Source: Ligilactobacillus murinus DSM 20452 = NBRC 14221 (GTDB lineage: Bacteria; Bacillota; Bacilli; Lactobacillales; Lactobacillaceae). Taken from it: a DNA stretch of 35,593 bases. Each line of letters begins with the position of its first letter. Within the stretch, counting starts at the first letter, position 1. The DNA is taken from the NCBI RefSeq assembly GCF_001591685.1, contig NZ_BCVJ01000018.1, positions 1-35,593 of the forward strand. The letters run 5' to 3'. The notes beneath the pieces are model-generated. The model made no database searches and was not told where the DNA came from. It saw only the letters and a list, made by a program, of their open reading frames with translations. A program made the translations under genes and the position numbers. Below, piece by piece: positions 16,053-24,154 of the stretch.

Positions 16053-17204
16053 CTAATGTAAATAATTGATCGCAAAACCTGCAAAAAAGACTGAGATCAA
16101 CGTTACTGTTACCAATCCTGCGGTCAACATCTTAGGCAAAAAATAGTTTTCTAAAGCATTTTGTTCAGCGGATGTCTTACCTAAACTAGCTGCGACTTCT
16201 TGTGACATGATCATCGTTGTCGGAAAGCCAAAGGTACACGTCAACCCCAAAGCGACCGCCATCTCAAACGAAACTTGACTGAAGCGACTGATCAATAACG
16301 CTGTCAAGATCACACCGACCGTACCGATCGCTAGACAGATCAATAAAGGTCCGATAACGATCAGCACTTGCTGGGGACTCGTATTAGCCAAACTATCTAG
16401 AATAACTACGGTCACTAAAAATGTTATCAGTCCACTTGAAGCTGTTTTTTCCAAACTCCCTTTTTCCAAAAAACCTAGCTGATAAAATATGATCCCGAAG
16501 ATAAAACAGATCACTAAGTAATTTATCTTGCCGTGAACAACTAAACTTGCCCCATAGCTAAGCGAAGCGACCAAGCCTAATTTAGCTAGACACATGACTG
16601 GAGTTGTTGGTAGCTGTTGCAAGAATTTACCAGTTGTTTTAACTTTTGTTTCAGCTTTAGATTCGAATACACCTCTCTCCAAAAAACGTTGCGCCTCTTT
16701 GCGTAAAGCATAGGTCGCGATCGGAATCCCGACAAAATTTTGAAAAGTCAGCACGGCTAAAGCATAAGTCGTTAAAGTTTGCATGTGATGACTTTTAAGC
16801 GCGTTCAATAAAACTAAAGTTGCTGCATTTCCTCCAGCATATATCGGGGCTCCAATGATCCCATAATTCTTATGTCCCAACAAAAGTGCAACTAAAATTA
16901 TCAAAACACTAGCACCGATAGCACAGGTAATCGCGATCATGACCACTTTAGATTGGCGTTTCAATTCACCAAGATCGATCGTTGTTCCCAATGATGTCAA
17001 CATCAAGCCCACGATCGCCATCCCAAAAGTATCGATCCCACTGACAACAAACATATCTTTGGGCAGGATACCTAACCAAAATCCTATCAACGATAACACT
17101 GAGACTGTTAAAACCGTATCGATGATCGCATGAGTCTTTTGTGCGATCAACTCACTAAAAGCATACATGACCAAAACGGCCGTTAGATCTAAAACTACAG
17201 ACAT
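16053..17204 (-). CDS. Multi-pass membrane transporter, partner of the M20 peptidase
   Basis: A 383-residue membrane protein with about 10-11 helices in two halves. Each half has a Gly/Ala-rich, broken-helix-like motif: GAPIYAGGNAATLVLLNAL (about 118-136) and LGLTCTFGFPTTMIMSQEV (about 325-343). This resembles the inverted-repeat design of glutamate/sodium symporter-type carriers, but I cannot name the family. GGAGG precedes the ATG. It heads the operon with the M20 peptidase, behind a leader with attenuator features. Confidence 0.75.
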   Translation of the reverse strand: MSVVLDLTAVLVMYAFSELIAQKTHAIIDTVLTVSVLSLIGFWLGILPKDMFVVSGIDTFGMAIVGLMLTSLGTTIDLGELKRQSKVVMIAITCAIGASVLIILVALLLGHKNYGIIGAPIYAGGNAATLVLLNALKSHHMQTLTTYALAVLTFQNFVGIPIATYALRKEAQRFLERGVFESKAETKVKTTGKFLQQLPTTPVMCLAKLGLVASLSYGASLVVHGKINYLVICFIFGIIFYQLGFLEKGSLEKTASSGLITFLVTVVILDSLANTSPQQVLIVIGPLLICLAIGTVGVILTALLISRFSQVSFEMAVALGLTCTFGFPTTMIMSQEVAASLGKTSAEQNALENYFLPKMLTAGLVTVTLISVFFAGFAINYLH

Positions 17205-17270
17205 CTAAATCCCTCCAAACTCTATGTAAATATCGTTTCTCAATTTAGATACCTGTGATATATTCAGATA

Positions 17271-17308
17271 CAAAAAGACCGCACAGCCTATATCAGATCT
17301 GTGCGGTC
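17271..17308 (-). terminator. Leader terminator (attenuator) of the permease-peptidase operon
   Basis: A perfect 10-bp stem, GACCGCACAG (17299-17308 on the minus strand) with CTGTGCGGTC, is followed by TTTTTG. It lies between the promoter and the permease gene with no protein gene to terminate except the 16-residue leader peptide, so it can only act as a regulated stop. Confidence 0.85.
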
Positions 17309-17326
17309 ACTATTTATCAGAGTCAG

Positions 17327-17368
17327 CACAGGTACATCTTGAGAAAGCCCAAATAGATCGTACCTGTG
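17327..17368 (-). promoter_or_regulatory. Leader hairpin 1 (competing structure)
   Basis: CACAGGTAC pairs perfectly with GTACCTGTG (17360-17368 with 17327-17335). The second arm, continuing as CTGTGC, can alternatively pair with GCACAG in the terminator's first arm, giving the 1:2/3:4 versus 2:3 choice of classical attenuators. A further CACAGGTA copy lies after the terminator (17250-17257). Confidence 0.6.
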
Positions 17369-17385
17369 AATACCACGAGATGCGA

Positions 17386-17436
17386 TCAAGAAATGTACCA
17401 GACTTGCCAACTAGTTTGTTCATAACGCAGATTCAT
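17386..17436 (-). CDS. Putative leader peptide (16 aa)
   Basis: The peptide MNLRYEQTSWQVWYIS is encoded 34 bases after the -10 of a consensus promoter, with GAAAGGAG as ribosome binding site 7 bases before the ATG. It contains two Trp codons (10, 13) and a Tyr (14) just before the stop. It stands upstream of a hairpin and a terminator and ahead of the permease-M20 operon. The design is that of a ribosome-sensing leader peptide. The stop is 18 bases before hairpin 1, which is somewhat far for a ribosome stalled on the Trp codons to open it. Confidence 0.6.
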   Translation of the reverse strand: MNLRYEQTSWQVWYIS

Positions 17437-17469
17437 AGTATTGACTCCTTTCCTGTAATAATTGTCTGA

Positions 17470-17498
17470 ATTATAGTTTTAGTAAAAATAAATGTCAA
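17470..17498 (-). promoter_or_regulatory. Consensus sigma-A promoter of the leader/permease operon
   Basis: On the minus strand TTGACA (17493-17498) and TATAAT (17470-17475) are both perfect and 17 bases apart. So strong a promoter in front of an attenuator points to control by termination. Confidence 0.92.
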
Positions 17499-17626
17499 GC
17501 ACCTATTTTTTGGGATTTTTAACGGCTTTAAAAATCTCGCCTTATTCCTAAAAGGATCTTTAGCAAAGAAAAATTTTACACACACATTTATGTAAATAAA
17601 AAATATTTTTCTTAGCATCCCATATT

Positions 17627-18154
17627 TCATAAAGTGTCATTTTTTAAACGCGATAAAACTAATGCGATCCAAACAGAGATCAATGCGGGCAAGACTAAAA
17701 TGATCAGATCAGTTGGATCAGTTAGATTCAAGGCACTGATATCACTGGCTTTAAAATGTTCACTCTTTAAAACACTCAAAAAATTATCGAACATAACTTG
17801 ATAAACAGTTACATAGATCAAGCCCCATTGGATCATATACTCACTCAGTACTTGAACTTGCGATGATATCTTGAATTTTACATTCAAAAACCGATTTAAC
17901 CAGTACAAAATGATCCCATTTATGATCGCGATCACTAAGATCATTGAAAAGATGCTCCCCGCCCCATCTGACAACATTTTTTCAAGCGGTAACATAAAAA
18001 ACACTAACGTCAACAACTCAAACAAAAGACAACCTAATAACGTCTCGATCCCAACAAAGAAGAAAGCCTTGCTTATCTTTAAAGCTTTTTGTTTTCCTAG
18101 ACCCGCTAAAAAGCCCGAAAAGATGATCAAGATCGCCAAAGCTAAAAATATCAT
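17627..18154 (-). CDS. Four-helix membrane protein, unknown function
   Basis: A 175-residue membrane protein with four or five predicted helices (about 2-18, 30-55, 65-88, 108-128, 150-170) and a basic segment near 90-98. It may belong to the SA1002-like membrane proteins of Firmicutes, but this is a weak impression from length and topology. AAAGGAATTT precedes the ATG. It is monocistronic, and no clear terminator follows. Confidence 0.65.
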   Translation of the reverse strand: MIFLALAILIIFSGFLAGLGKQKALKISKAFFFVGIETLLGCLLFELLTLVFFMLPLEKMLSDGAGSIFSMILVIAIINGIILYWLNRFLNVKFKISSQVQVLSEYMIQWGLIYVTVYQVMFDNFLSVLKSEHFKASDISALNLTDPTDLIILVLPALISVWIALVLSRLKNDTL

Positions 18155-18191
18155 TTAAAATTCCTTTCCCAAATCAAAAGAGAGACTATAC

Positions 18192-18244
18192 GAATAACGA
18201 GGGACCGACTATGATGTATCATCACAGCGAGTTCCTCGTTATTC
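18192..18244. repeat. Hairpin repeat, copy 3
   Basis: GAATAACGAGG (18192-18202) and CCTCGTTATTC (18234-18244) form a perfect 11-bp stem, with an inner ATGAT/ATCAT stem. It shares GAGTTCCTCGTT with copy 1 and AGGGACC with copy 2. It lies in the gap between the FMN reductase gene and the four-helix protein gene, where no other feature is seen. Confidence 0.65.
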
Positions 18245-18329
18245 ACTAGGCTTTATCTCTACTGTATAGCTTGAATGCGCATTATGACATCATAACTATA
18301 TTGGACAAACAGCCTCTCAAATATTTATT

Positions 18330-19544
18330 TTAATGTTCCGATGCGCCGGTATTAGCATCAGGTGTCATTTCAGCACTTGGTGTTTCAGAAGCACCTGTGT
18401 TGACATCAGGCATCATACCCATCTTGCCGCCGACCAAATGTTGCCCTGTTTCTTTCAAATACCAATCTAGCCATGGCTTGAAATTAAAGACTAGTTCATT
18501 GATCCCGGCATAGGAACCATCTGGATAATACATTGCCTGATAATGGTGCGTATTGACCACATTTTCTGGTGAACCCGGAACGATCGTACGCACAAACTCC
18601 TGATTTCCGTTGCGTAAAGTCCCTACGACCCATTCAACATTTTTCATCCGCGCCGGTGGCAATGAATTATGCACCGTCGATAACCGGCTACCAGATTGAG
18701 CTGGTATCCGTTTAGCTAACATGGTCTCTGGATCTTGATGCGCATTATTGTAGTATAAGAACTGATTATTATCGTCTGCATAAGTCAATTCAAACGGCAT
18801 CGATTTCAAGAACATATTGATCTGATCGACAGTTAAGATCCCATGGTCGAGCTTGACATAAGTATCGCCTGAAACCGCCCCTGTGATCTTCGCTACTTTT
18901 TCGACCCATTCGGGATCATCGGGATCAACTTCAGTTACCGTTGTTTTGATCGGATGGTTAGCATCTAGATCTTCGGGTGCGATCGGTTTTGGTTTTTTTA
19001 ACGAACTGACCACTTCAACGTATTTGATAAAATTATCTAAACACGTCTCTAAAAAGTTGACTGTATCTTGACTAATGATGTTTCCTTCATCATCAAATGC
19101 TTCTTTAGCTTTTTCTAACAAAAATTCATTCCCGGGTAATGTATACGCATTGACCCCGGGTGCATCTAAGATCTCACGCAAATGGGTTTGAGCACGCGAA
19201 GTTCCTTGGTCATAATAAGAAGTCCCAACGATCATCACAGGTTTACTTTCAAACGGATGAACTTGATAAGACAACCATTCTAAAACACTCTTCAACGCTG
19301 CCGTGATCGTATGATTATGTTCTGGTGTAGCGATAATGACCCCATCTGCACGTGTGATCTTATTGTTCAAAAGGCGTAATTGGAAGCTGTCTGCCCAATT
19401 ATCATCTTGATTGAACATTGGAACTTCATCGATCTCCAAGATCTCCAGTTCAAATTTTGATTTGAATTGTTTTCTAATATATTCCAACAATAAACGATTA
19501 TATGATTGTTCTGCACTAGAGCCAACGATGCCAACAAATTTCAT
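18330..19544 (-). CDS. NADPH-dependent FMN reductase fused to a PAS-like domain
   Basis: A 404-residue protein. Residues 1-180 are a flavodoxin-like NADPH:FMN reductase domain (KFVGIVGSSAEQSYNRLLLEY, then ATPEHNHTITAALKS and the GTSRAQTHLREIL helix). After a linker, residues about 235-375 look like the PAS domain found in DUF438 proteins: PFELTYADDNNQFLYYN, SLPPARMKNVEWVVGTLRNG, then NTHHYQAMYYPDGSYAGINELV. The last 25 residues hold two copies of a PDxNTGASE unit. The PAS-like part may bind heme, flavin or a metabolite and gate electron transfer. It follows the related FMN reductase gene by 24 bases. Confidence 0.85.
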   Translation of the reverse strand: MKFVGIVGSSAEQSYNRLLLEYIRKQFKSKFELEILEIDEVPMFNQDDNWADSFQLRLLNNKITRADGVIIATPEHNHTITAALKSVLEWLSYQVHPFESKPVMIVGTSYYDQGTSRAQTHLREILDAPGVNAYTLPGNEFLLEKAKEAFDDEGNIISQDTVNFLETCLDNFIKYVEVVSSLKKPKPIAPEDLDANHPIKTTVTEVDPDDPEWVEKVAKITGAVSGDTYVKLDHGILTVDQINMFLKSMPFELTYADDNNQFLYYNNAHQDPETMLAKRIPAQSGSRLSTVHNSLPPARMKNVEWVVGTLRNGNQEFVRTIVPGSPENVVNTHHYQAMYYPDGSYAGINELVFNFKPWLDWYLKETGQHLVGGKMGMMPDVNTGASETPSAEMTPDANTGASEH

Positions 19545-19568
19545 TGTTAAATACCCCTTCCTCGTAAA

Positions 19569-20174
19569 TTAAAGATTTTCCCAATCAAAATTTTCAGCTT
19601 CCTGATGCAATAACTCATGTGCATTTGAAAGTTTAGCTGTAATTTTAACAAAAACCCGGAAATCATCAAAGAGTGCGTCTAATTTTTGAACGGTCTCTAG
19701 ATCGATCAAATTCCCAGCTTCATCAAAAGCCTGTAACGAATGCGCCAAGAGAAATTCTGACCCAGGCATTACACTGGCCTTTAATTCAGGGGCATCTAAA
19801 ATTTGACGCAATTGCGCTTGCGCACGTGAAGAGCCCAACTTACCGTATGAAGCCCCCGTGATCATAACTGGTTTATTCAATAAAGGTGAGATCCCATATG
19901 AAAGCCAAGCTAAAGCATTCATCAAAGCCGCCGGGATAGAATGATCATATTCTGGTGTAGCAATGATCACTCCTTCTGCTGCCTCGATCTTAGTAGCGAT
20001 CTCAGTCACCTTTTCAGGGACTTTCTTGTCAGCCGGCTTGTTGAAAACTGGGATATCTTTTACCTCGACCAATTCGATCTCAGCTTTATCCGCCAAATGA
20101 CTTTGCATATATTGTAATAATTTACGATTAGTCGACTCGGCTGAGTTCGTACCAACGATTCCAATAAGTTTCAC
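19569..20174 (-). CDS. NADPH-dependent FMN reductase
   Basis: A flavodoxin-fold reductase of about 201 residues, a clear paralogue of the first domain of the next gene: KLIGIVGTNSAESTNRKLLQY, ATPEYDHSIPAALMNALAWLSYG and GSSRAQAQLRQILDAPELKASVMPG align well. It probably supplies reduced flavin to a partner redox enzyme. The frame reaches upstream to 20195, but the GTG at 20174 gives the standard start and has GCGAGGATG in front. It is first in a two-gene operon. Confidence 0.88.
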   Translation of the reverse strand: MKLIGIVGTNSAESTNRKLLQYMQSHLADKAEIELVEVKDIPVFNKPADKKVPEKVTEIATKIEAAEGVIIATPEYDHSIPAALMNALAWLSYGISPLLNKPVMITGASYGKLGSSRAQAQLRQILDAPELKASVMPGSEFLLAHSLQAFDEAGNLIDLETVQKLDALFDDFRVFVKITAKLSNAHELLHQEAENFDWENL

Positions 20175-20315
20175 TGTGTCATCCTCGCTTTCCACTAGTT
20201 ATATATAGTTTGATCATCTTAATCTCTCAGCTTAATTATACCGTATTCAAAACCCTAGTAGAAAGTATATTTAACTTTTTACTTCAAAATAATTAGCGAA
20301 CTGATCGATTCTTAT

Positions 20316-21410
20316 CTATTCATTATTTTTCTCCCATTCACTAAAGTAAACTGTGATCCCATCAGCCGTGATAAAGTAATCGATCAAGATGGCCGAAACA
20401 TCATGACTAGACGCAAACTTTAACTCGACCTTAGCTAGCTCAGGTGCCTCTTCTAACTGCATCTCAAGGTCATTGACACTTCGCAACTCGATCTTTTGCC
20501 ACTCATTTCCTATCCCACCTAAACTTTGCGTGATCTTTTCTAGCATATGAACTTTCGGCGTATTGTCCAAGCAAAGGTATACCCCTGGATCAGTTAAATA
20601 TACATCGGGGCGTGCCGCTTTAATGATCAAAGTTCCCCGTTGATTTTCATTTGTTTTGGAAAAACACGCCTCTAGACATTCGATAGCTAACGATCTGTCA
20701 TCTTTTTTAAGTCTAAATGTACCGATCAAAGTATCTAAGGCATCGACACTTTGTGAAGTCACCGTAAAGATATCCTTCTCGACGGCTGACAGATCACTTC
20801 TTGTCTCCAACTTTTCAATGACCTTTTTACAACGTTCAAATGGGTAAGGTGCATTAGCTGCGGTTGCATAGATGATCTTCTTAACTTTAACGATGTGCAT
20901 CTCTTCAGCGGGTCCCACTGGAACAACGACTTCATCACCTTCTTTAATGGTCTCATCATCGCATAGATACGTATAGAGTGGTGCATCAGGTATAAATTCG
21001 ACCTGACAAAACATGTATTTTTTCTCCGTCGTCGAGCCAAGTTTTTGCGCTAGCTCAACTAAAATATCCACGATCAGCCGATTTTGTAAAAAACGCAAAA
21101 TATAGCCCTCACTAAACTCTTCACGCTTAATGATCCGCACTAAAGCTGCCAACAACACTTGCAAAGATAAATTTGATAGCTCCGTTACAGTTTCAACATC
21201 TACCTGCGCTTGAGATAAGATCAATTGATAATTTTCTAAATTGAGCTGGGGTTGGTCGTATACGAATAATTCGACTTCTCTGATAAAGTCCTCAACAGTT
21301 TGAGAATATTTGACATAGGGTAAATTCCCTGGACGATAGCACCACTCACCCCACGGCCCTGTAGCCAATTTATCTTTCCATGCTAGCAATAATTTGACTT
21401 CTTTACACAT
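20316..21410 (-). CDS. Multi-domain protein with DUF6508-like N-terminus
   Basis: A 364-residue soluble protein that seems built of three parts. Residues 5-130 resemble DUF6508 (LLAWKDKLATGPWGEWCYRPG). Residues about 130-200 (MFCQVEFIPDAPLYTYLCDD, GDEVVVPVGPAEEMHIVKV, ending PYPFERCKKVIEKL) resemble the small beta-barrel seen at the N-terminus of PriA-type proteins and in many hypothetical proteins. The rest, about 200-364, is alternating alpha/beta and unknown. No catalytic motif is evident. GAGAGGTGATC precedes the ATG. It is probably cytoplasmic; the function is unknown. Confidence 0.65.
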   Translation of the reverse strand: MCKEVKLLLAWKDKLATGPWGEWCYRPGNLPYVKYSQTVEDFIREVELFVYDQPQLNLENYQLILSQAQVDVETVTELSNLSLQVLLAALVRIIKREEFSEGYILRFLQNRLIVDILVELAQKLGSTTEKKYMFCQVEFIPDAPLYTYLCDDETIKEGDEVVVPVGPAEEMHIVKVKKIIYATAANAPYPFERCKKVIEKLETRSDLSAVEKDIFTVTSQSVDALDTLIGTFRLKKDDRSLAIECLEACFSKTNENQRGTLIIKAARPDVYLTDPGVYLCLDNTPKVHMLEKITQSLGGIGNEWQKIELRSVNDLEMQLEEAPELAKVELKFASSHDVSAILIDYFITADGITVYFSEWEKNNE

Positions 21411-21429
21411 TTAGATCACCTCTCTATAC

Positions 21430-21465
21430 AAAAAAAGACCATGGCAAGAGTGCCTGCCATGATCT
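21430..21465 (-). terminator. Terminator of the MFS transporter gene
   Basis: AGACCATGGCA pairs with TGCCATGATCT (one mismatch), followed by seven T on the minus strand. Confidence 0.88.
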
Positions 21466-21481
21466 TTGAGCAAGTATCTGA

Positions 21482-22678
21482 TCACTTCTTGCGATAAGTT
21501 TCTGGCAATAAGATAATTGCCACCAGATATATCATTGACACAATAATATAGAAAATATTGGCAGATAGCAAGCCACCTGCACCCAAGATCATGCTCCAGA
21601 TAACATTTAGGATCGTGTAAAAGCCATAGGTCAAAGCCCAGATCACACCAAAGAGCAAGGTCGACTTTTGGGGGTTCATATTTGGCAATTCATGTGGAAT
21701 GTTTAAATAGATCGGATATTGTGAGAATAAGAAGATCCCACTGATAAATAATAGCGTATATGCCACTAATGGTGAGATACCCGCTAAAAAGATCGCACCG
21801 GCAATGGCTAAGATCGCTGCACTACCTAAAACTAATAGGATCGGACGCCGTTTTCGTTCGACCTTGATCTTTAGCATCAATAGGGTTCCGACCATGCCAC
21901 CGCCAGAAACTGCACAGATCATCGCACCTGGTTTAAAATTACTATAAGCATTTGCCAATGTTGGCGGTAAACTGGTCAAAGTCATTACATATAAGAATAA
22001 GAAAGCACCAAAACCCAAGGCAAATTTCCAAACAAACGGATCTTTGACTGCTTTTCCATAACTGTAATCATTTTTAACTTCAGATCCACCTGAGGTCTCA
22101 AAATTTTGTGCTTTCAATAACCAAACAATAAAGAAGAAAATGCTAAAGGCTGCCACACAACTCAACGTCAAACGCCAATTATGTGTCATTTTATCGGCAA
22201 AAAAGACAAACGCGATCGCCATGATAAAGGCCCCGATATTATAAGATGCGGTGATAAATGACGAATAAAAGATCTTTTGTTCCCGTGAAACAAAGCGGAC
22301 CACGATCGGATTCATGTAGACCATGATCATTGACCCACCAAGCGCCATGATCATCCGCGCAATAACGTAGAGCCAATAATTGGGCATCCAGATCGCGACC
22401 ATTGAAAATGATAATAAGAATAAGGCAAATTGACCAGCGCGCTTGATCCCAAGCTTCATCAAAAATAAAGCAGCTAAGAAATTAGCGACTACCCGAGCGA
22501 TCGTGATCGTATAGTTGACCACTTGACTCAACACCGGTGAAACTTCATGTCCAAAATAAGTTTGAATGATCTGTGGTCCAAGATTGGAACCACCGACCCA
22601 ACTAGCAGCAAATGTAACATATGCTGCAAACAGGGTGAAAAACATCAAAATACCCGTTTTTTGACTGACTTCTTTCAT
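21482..22678 (-). CDS. MFS transporter
   Basis: A 398-residue transporter with 12 predicted helices and a basic/acidic loop in the middle (about 200-220, SGGSEVKNDYSYGK). It begins with a typical first helix, and the MFS loop 2-3 signature is seen as KLGIKRAGQFAL. It resembles the cyanate/nitroimidazole (CynX/NimT) branch of the superfamily; the substrate cannot be told. The gene follows GGTAGGGGATC, has its own terminator, and lies behind a promoter with a cre-like operator, so it is probably under carbon control. Confidence 0.85.
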   Translation of the reverse strand: MKEVSQKTGILMFFTLFAAYVTFAASWVGGSNLGPQIIQTYFGHEVSPVLSQVVNYTITIARVVANFLAALFLMKLGIKRAGQFALFLLSFSMVAIWMPNYWLYVIARMIMALGGSMIMVYMNPIVVRFVSREQKIFYSSFITASYNIGAFIMAIAFVFFADKMTHNWRLTLSCVAAFSIFFFIVWLLKAQNFETSGGSEVKNDYSYGKAVKDPFVWKFALGFGAFLFLYVMTLTSLPPTLANAYSNFKPGAMICAVSGGGMVGTLLMLKIKVERKRRPILLVLGSAAILAIAGAIFLAGISPLVAYTLLFISGIFLFSQYPIYLNIPHELPNMNPQKSTLLFGVIWALTYGFYTILNVIWSMILGAGGLLSANIFYIIVSMIYLVAIILLPETYRKK

Positions 22679-22774
22679 TTAAGATCCCCTACCATTCTTT
22701 GATTGACCGATGCAGCTAACAACAAATAAGTCTGGGTGTCTACTTGGCCTAGACCACCTCGCCTTCAGTTATTT

Positions 22775-22825
22775 TGATAGCGCTATCATTTTTGAGCACT
22801 ATAACAACAAAAAATTATCTTTCAA
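22775..22825 (-). promoter_or_regulatory. MFS gene promoter with cre-like operator
   Basis: On the minus strand TTGAAA (22820-22825) and TATAGT (22798-22803) are 16 bases apart. Ten bases downstream lies the perfect palindrome TGATAGCGCTATCA (22775-22788), matching 13 of 14 positions of the cre consensus. A LacI-family protein bound there would block transcription. The rest of the 338-base gap (22826-22980) shows nothing I can identify. Confidence 0.65.
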
Positions 22826-22980
22826 GAAGTTTTTGCTTATGATAAAACCACAATAAAGTGGACACTTCGCTGTTTTTCACCCAAATCAACTTTTATTTGT
22901 ACACCTTTATTCTATCTTTAAAAGGAGGTTTTCGTCTAGTAAAACACTCTCTTTATGTAACCGGATACAATTAGACCATT

Positions 22981-23005
22981 AAAAAAGGCCGAGATCTACT
23001 CAGCC
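22981..23005 (-). terminator. Terminator of the macrodomain gene
   Basis: GGCTGAG pairs with CTCGGCC (one G-U) on the minus strand, followed by six T. Confidence 0.82.
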
Positions 23006-23016
23006 CTACATCCACA

Positions 23017-23790
23017 TCACAATATTCTTTGATATATCTCTAGATCTAGGTCTTTAAAAACATTAAAAATGACCTTGAGCTTAGAGTCAGTTTGACGCAA
23101 AAAATCTTTGACCGTCTTACTTGCGATCTGAGCGGCACGCTCATTTGGAAAGCCAAATTCACCCGTAGAGATGCAACAAAAAGCTAAACTTTTTAAATTA
23201 TTATCATGTGCCAGCTTTAAACAATTATAATATGCTTGCGCTAACTGTTCTTCGTATTCTGGGGTCAAGGTCTTATTTTTAACGTACGGTCCTGCCACAT
23301 GGAAAACATATTTGCTGGGCAAATTATATGCCTTAGTCGGTAAGACTTGAGCGACTTTCACAAAGCGACCGACCTTTTGCATGACTTGATAACATTCATT
23401 TCGTAGTTGGACCCCTGCAAAAGTATGGATCGCATTATCGAGGCAATTACAGTTCGGGCGGTAACACCCTAGCATCGTTTTATTCGCAGCATTGACGATC
23501 GCATCGACTTTAAGTGTCGTGAGGTCCCCTTGCCAAAGATAGATATTGTCAGAAAGCGGCGTTAGATCTTTAAGAGTCGTTATTTTCTTTTGAGCCAATA
23601 CTTCAGTCAAATATGCATCTTGGATCTGCTCAAATTCAGGTGTGATCGGGCGCGCTAAGCGTGTATTGAATAATGCTCTTAGCATTTTTTCTTGTTCTGC
23701 TTGTGTCTTTGGGATCTTAAATTTGGCTGTTCGTGGATTTTCATTTAATAAGCTTTGGATCAGATAAAGTCGCCGTTTAGCTTGGTCCAT
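23017..23790 (-). CDS. Zinc-type macrodomain protein (protein-ADP-ribose hydrolase)
   Basis: A protein of about 257 residues. After a helical N-terminal extension of some 80 residues comes a macrodomain: GDLTTLKVDAIVNAANKTMLG binds the ADP-ribose, followed by GCYRPNCNCLDNAIH with the Cys-rich loop of zinc macrodomains, and CCISTGEFGFPNERAA near the end. Such enzymes remove ADP-ribose from proteins; in other Firmicutes they sit beside a SirTM ADP-ribosyltransferase and a lipoylated GcvH-like protein, which are absent here. ATG 23790 (MDQAKRRLYL) is preferred over 23805, as the GGGGG stretch between them can serve as ribosome binding site. Confidence 0.88.
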   Translation of the reverse strand: MDQAKRRLYLIQSLLNENPRTAKFKIPKTQAEQEKMLRALFNTRLARPITPEFEQIQDAYLTEVLAQKKITTLKDLTPLSDNIYLWQGDLTTLKVDAIVNAANKTMLGCYRPNCNCLDNAIHTFAGVQLRNECYQVMQKVGRFVKVAQVLPTKAYNLPSKYVFHVAGPYVKNKTLTPEYEEQLAQAYYNCLKLAHDNNLKSLAFCCISTGEFGFPNERAAQIASKTVKDFLRQTDSKLKVIFNVFKDLDLEIYQRIL

Positions 23791-23840
23791 CAGTGATACC
23801 CCCATTCTTATCTATATATAGTATATATCACCTTTAGCCT

Positions 23841-24152
23841 TTAAAATACTTTTAAGCCGATAACGGCCACGATGATCAAAATAACACAGATTATTTGTTT
23901 AGTATTTAATTTTTCGCCATAAACAAGGCTTCCCACAACCAAAGCCCCGATGCTACCAAATGAGACCCAAATACTGTAGGCTACTCCAGCATCCAGTGTT
24001 TTCATCGCAAATGAAAGTCCCGTCAAACTTACCGTCGCAAAAAATAATGTTCCCACTGTCCAAAACAGCTGTTTAAAACCACTTGCTCGTTTCATACAAA
24101 AAACCAAGCCGACTTCGGCTAACCCTGCACCGATCAAATAGATAATGTCCAT
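23841..24152 (-). CDS. SMR family transporter subunit B
   Basis: A 103-residue small multidrug resistance protein with four helices. The membrane-embedded Glu13 (GLAEVGLVFCMK) and the helix-3 pattern FGSIGALVVGSLVYGE are the family hallmarks. Together with the subunit encoded 2 bases upstream it probably forms a heterodimeric proton-coupled exporter, as YkkCD or EbrAB do. Confidence 0.9.
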   Translation of the reverse strand: MDIIYLIGAGLAEVGLVFCMKRASGFKQLFWTVGTLFFATVSLTGLSFAMKTLDAGVAYSIWVSFGSIGALVVGSLVYGEKLNTKQIICVILIIVAVIGLKVF

Positions 24153-24154
24153 CG

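Noticed and set aside
17205-17436. T-box in the permease leader
   Set aside because: There is an ACCGC in the terminator arm, but the T-box core around it and the long specifier stem are missing, and the leader is too short.
17433-17630. 65-codon minus-strand ORF after the four-helix protein gene
   Set aside because: It starts by ATGA overlap but has no ribosome binding site, is AT-driven in composition, and covers the consensus promoter of the leader/permease operon.
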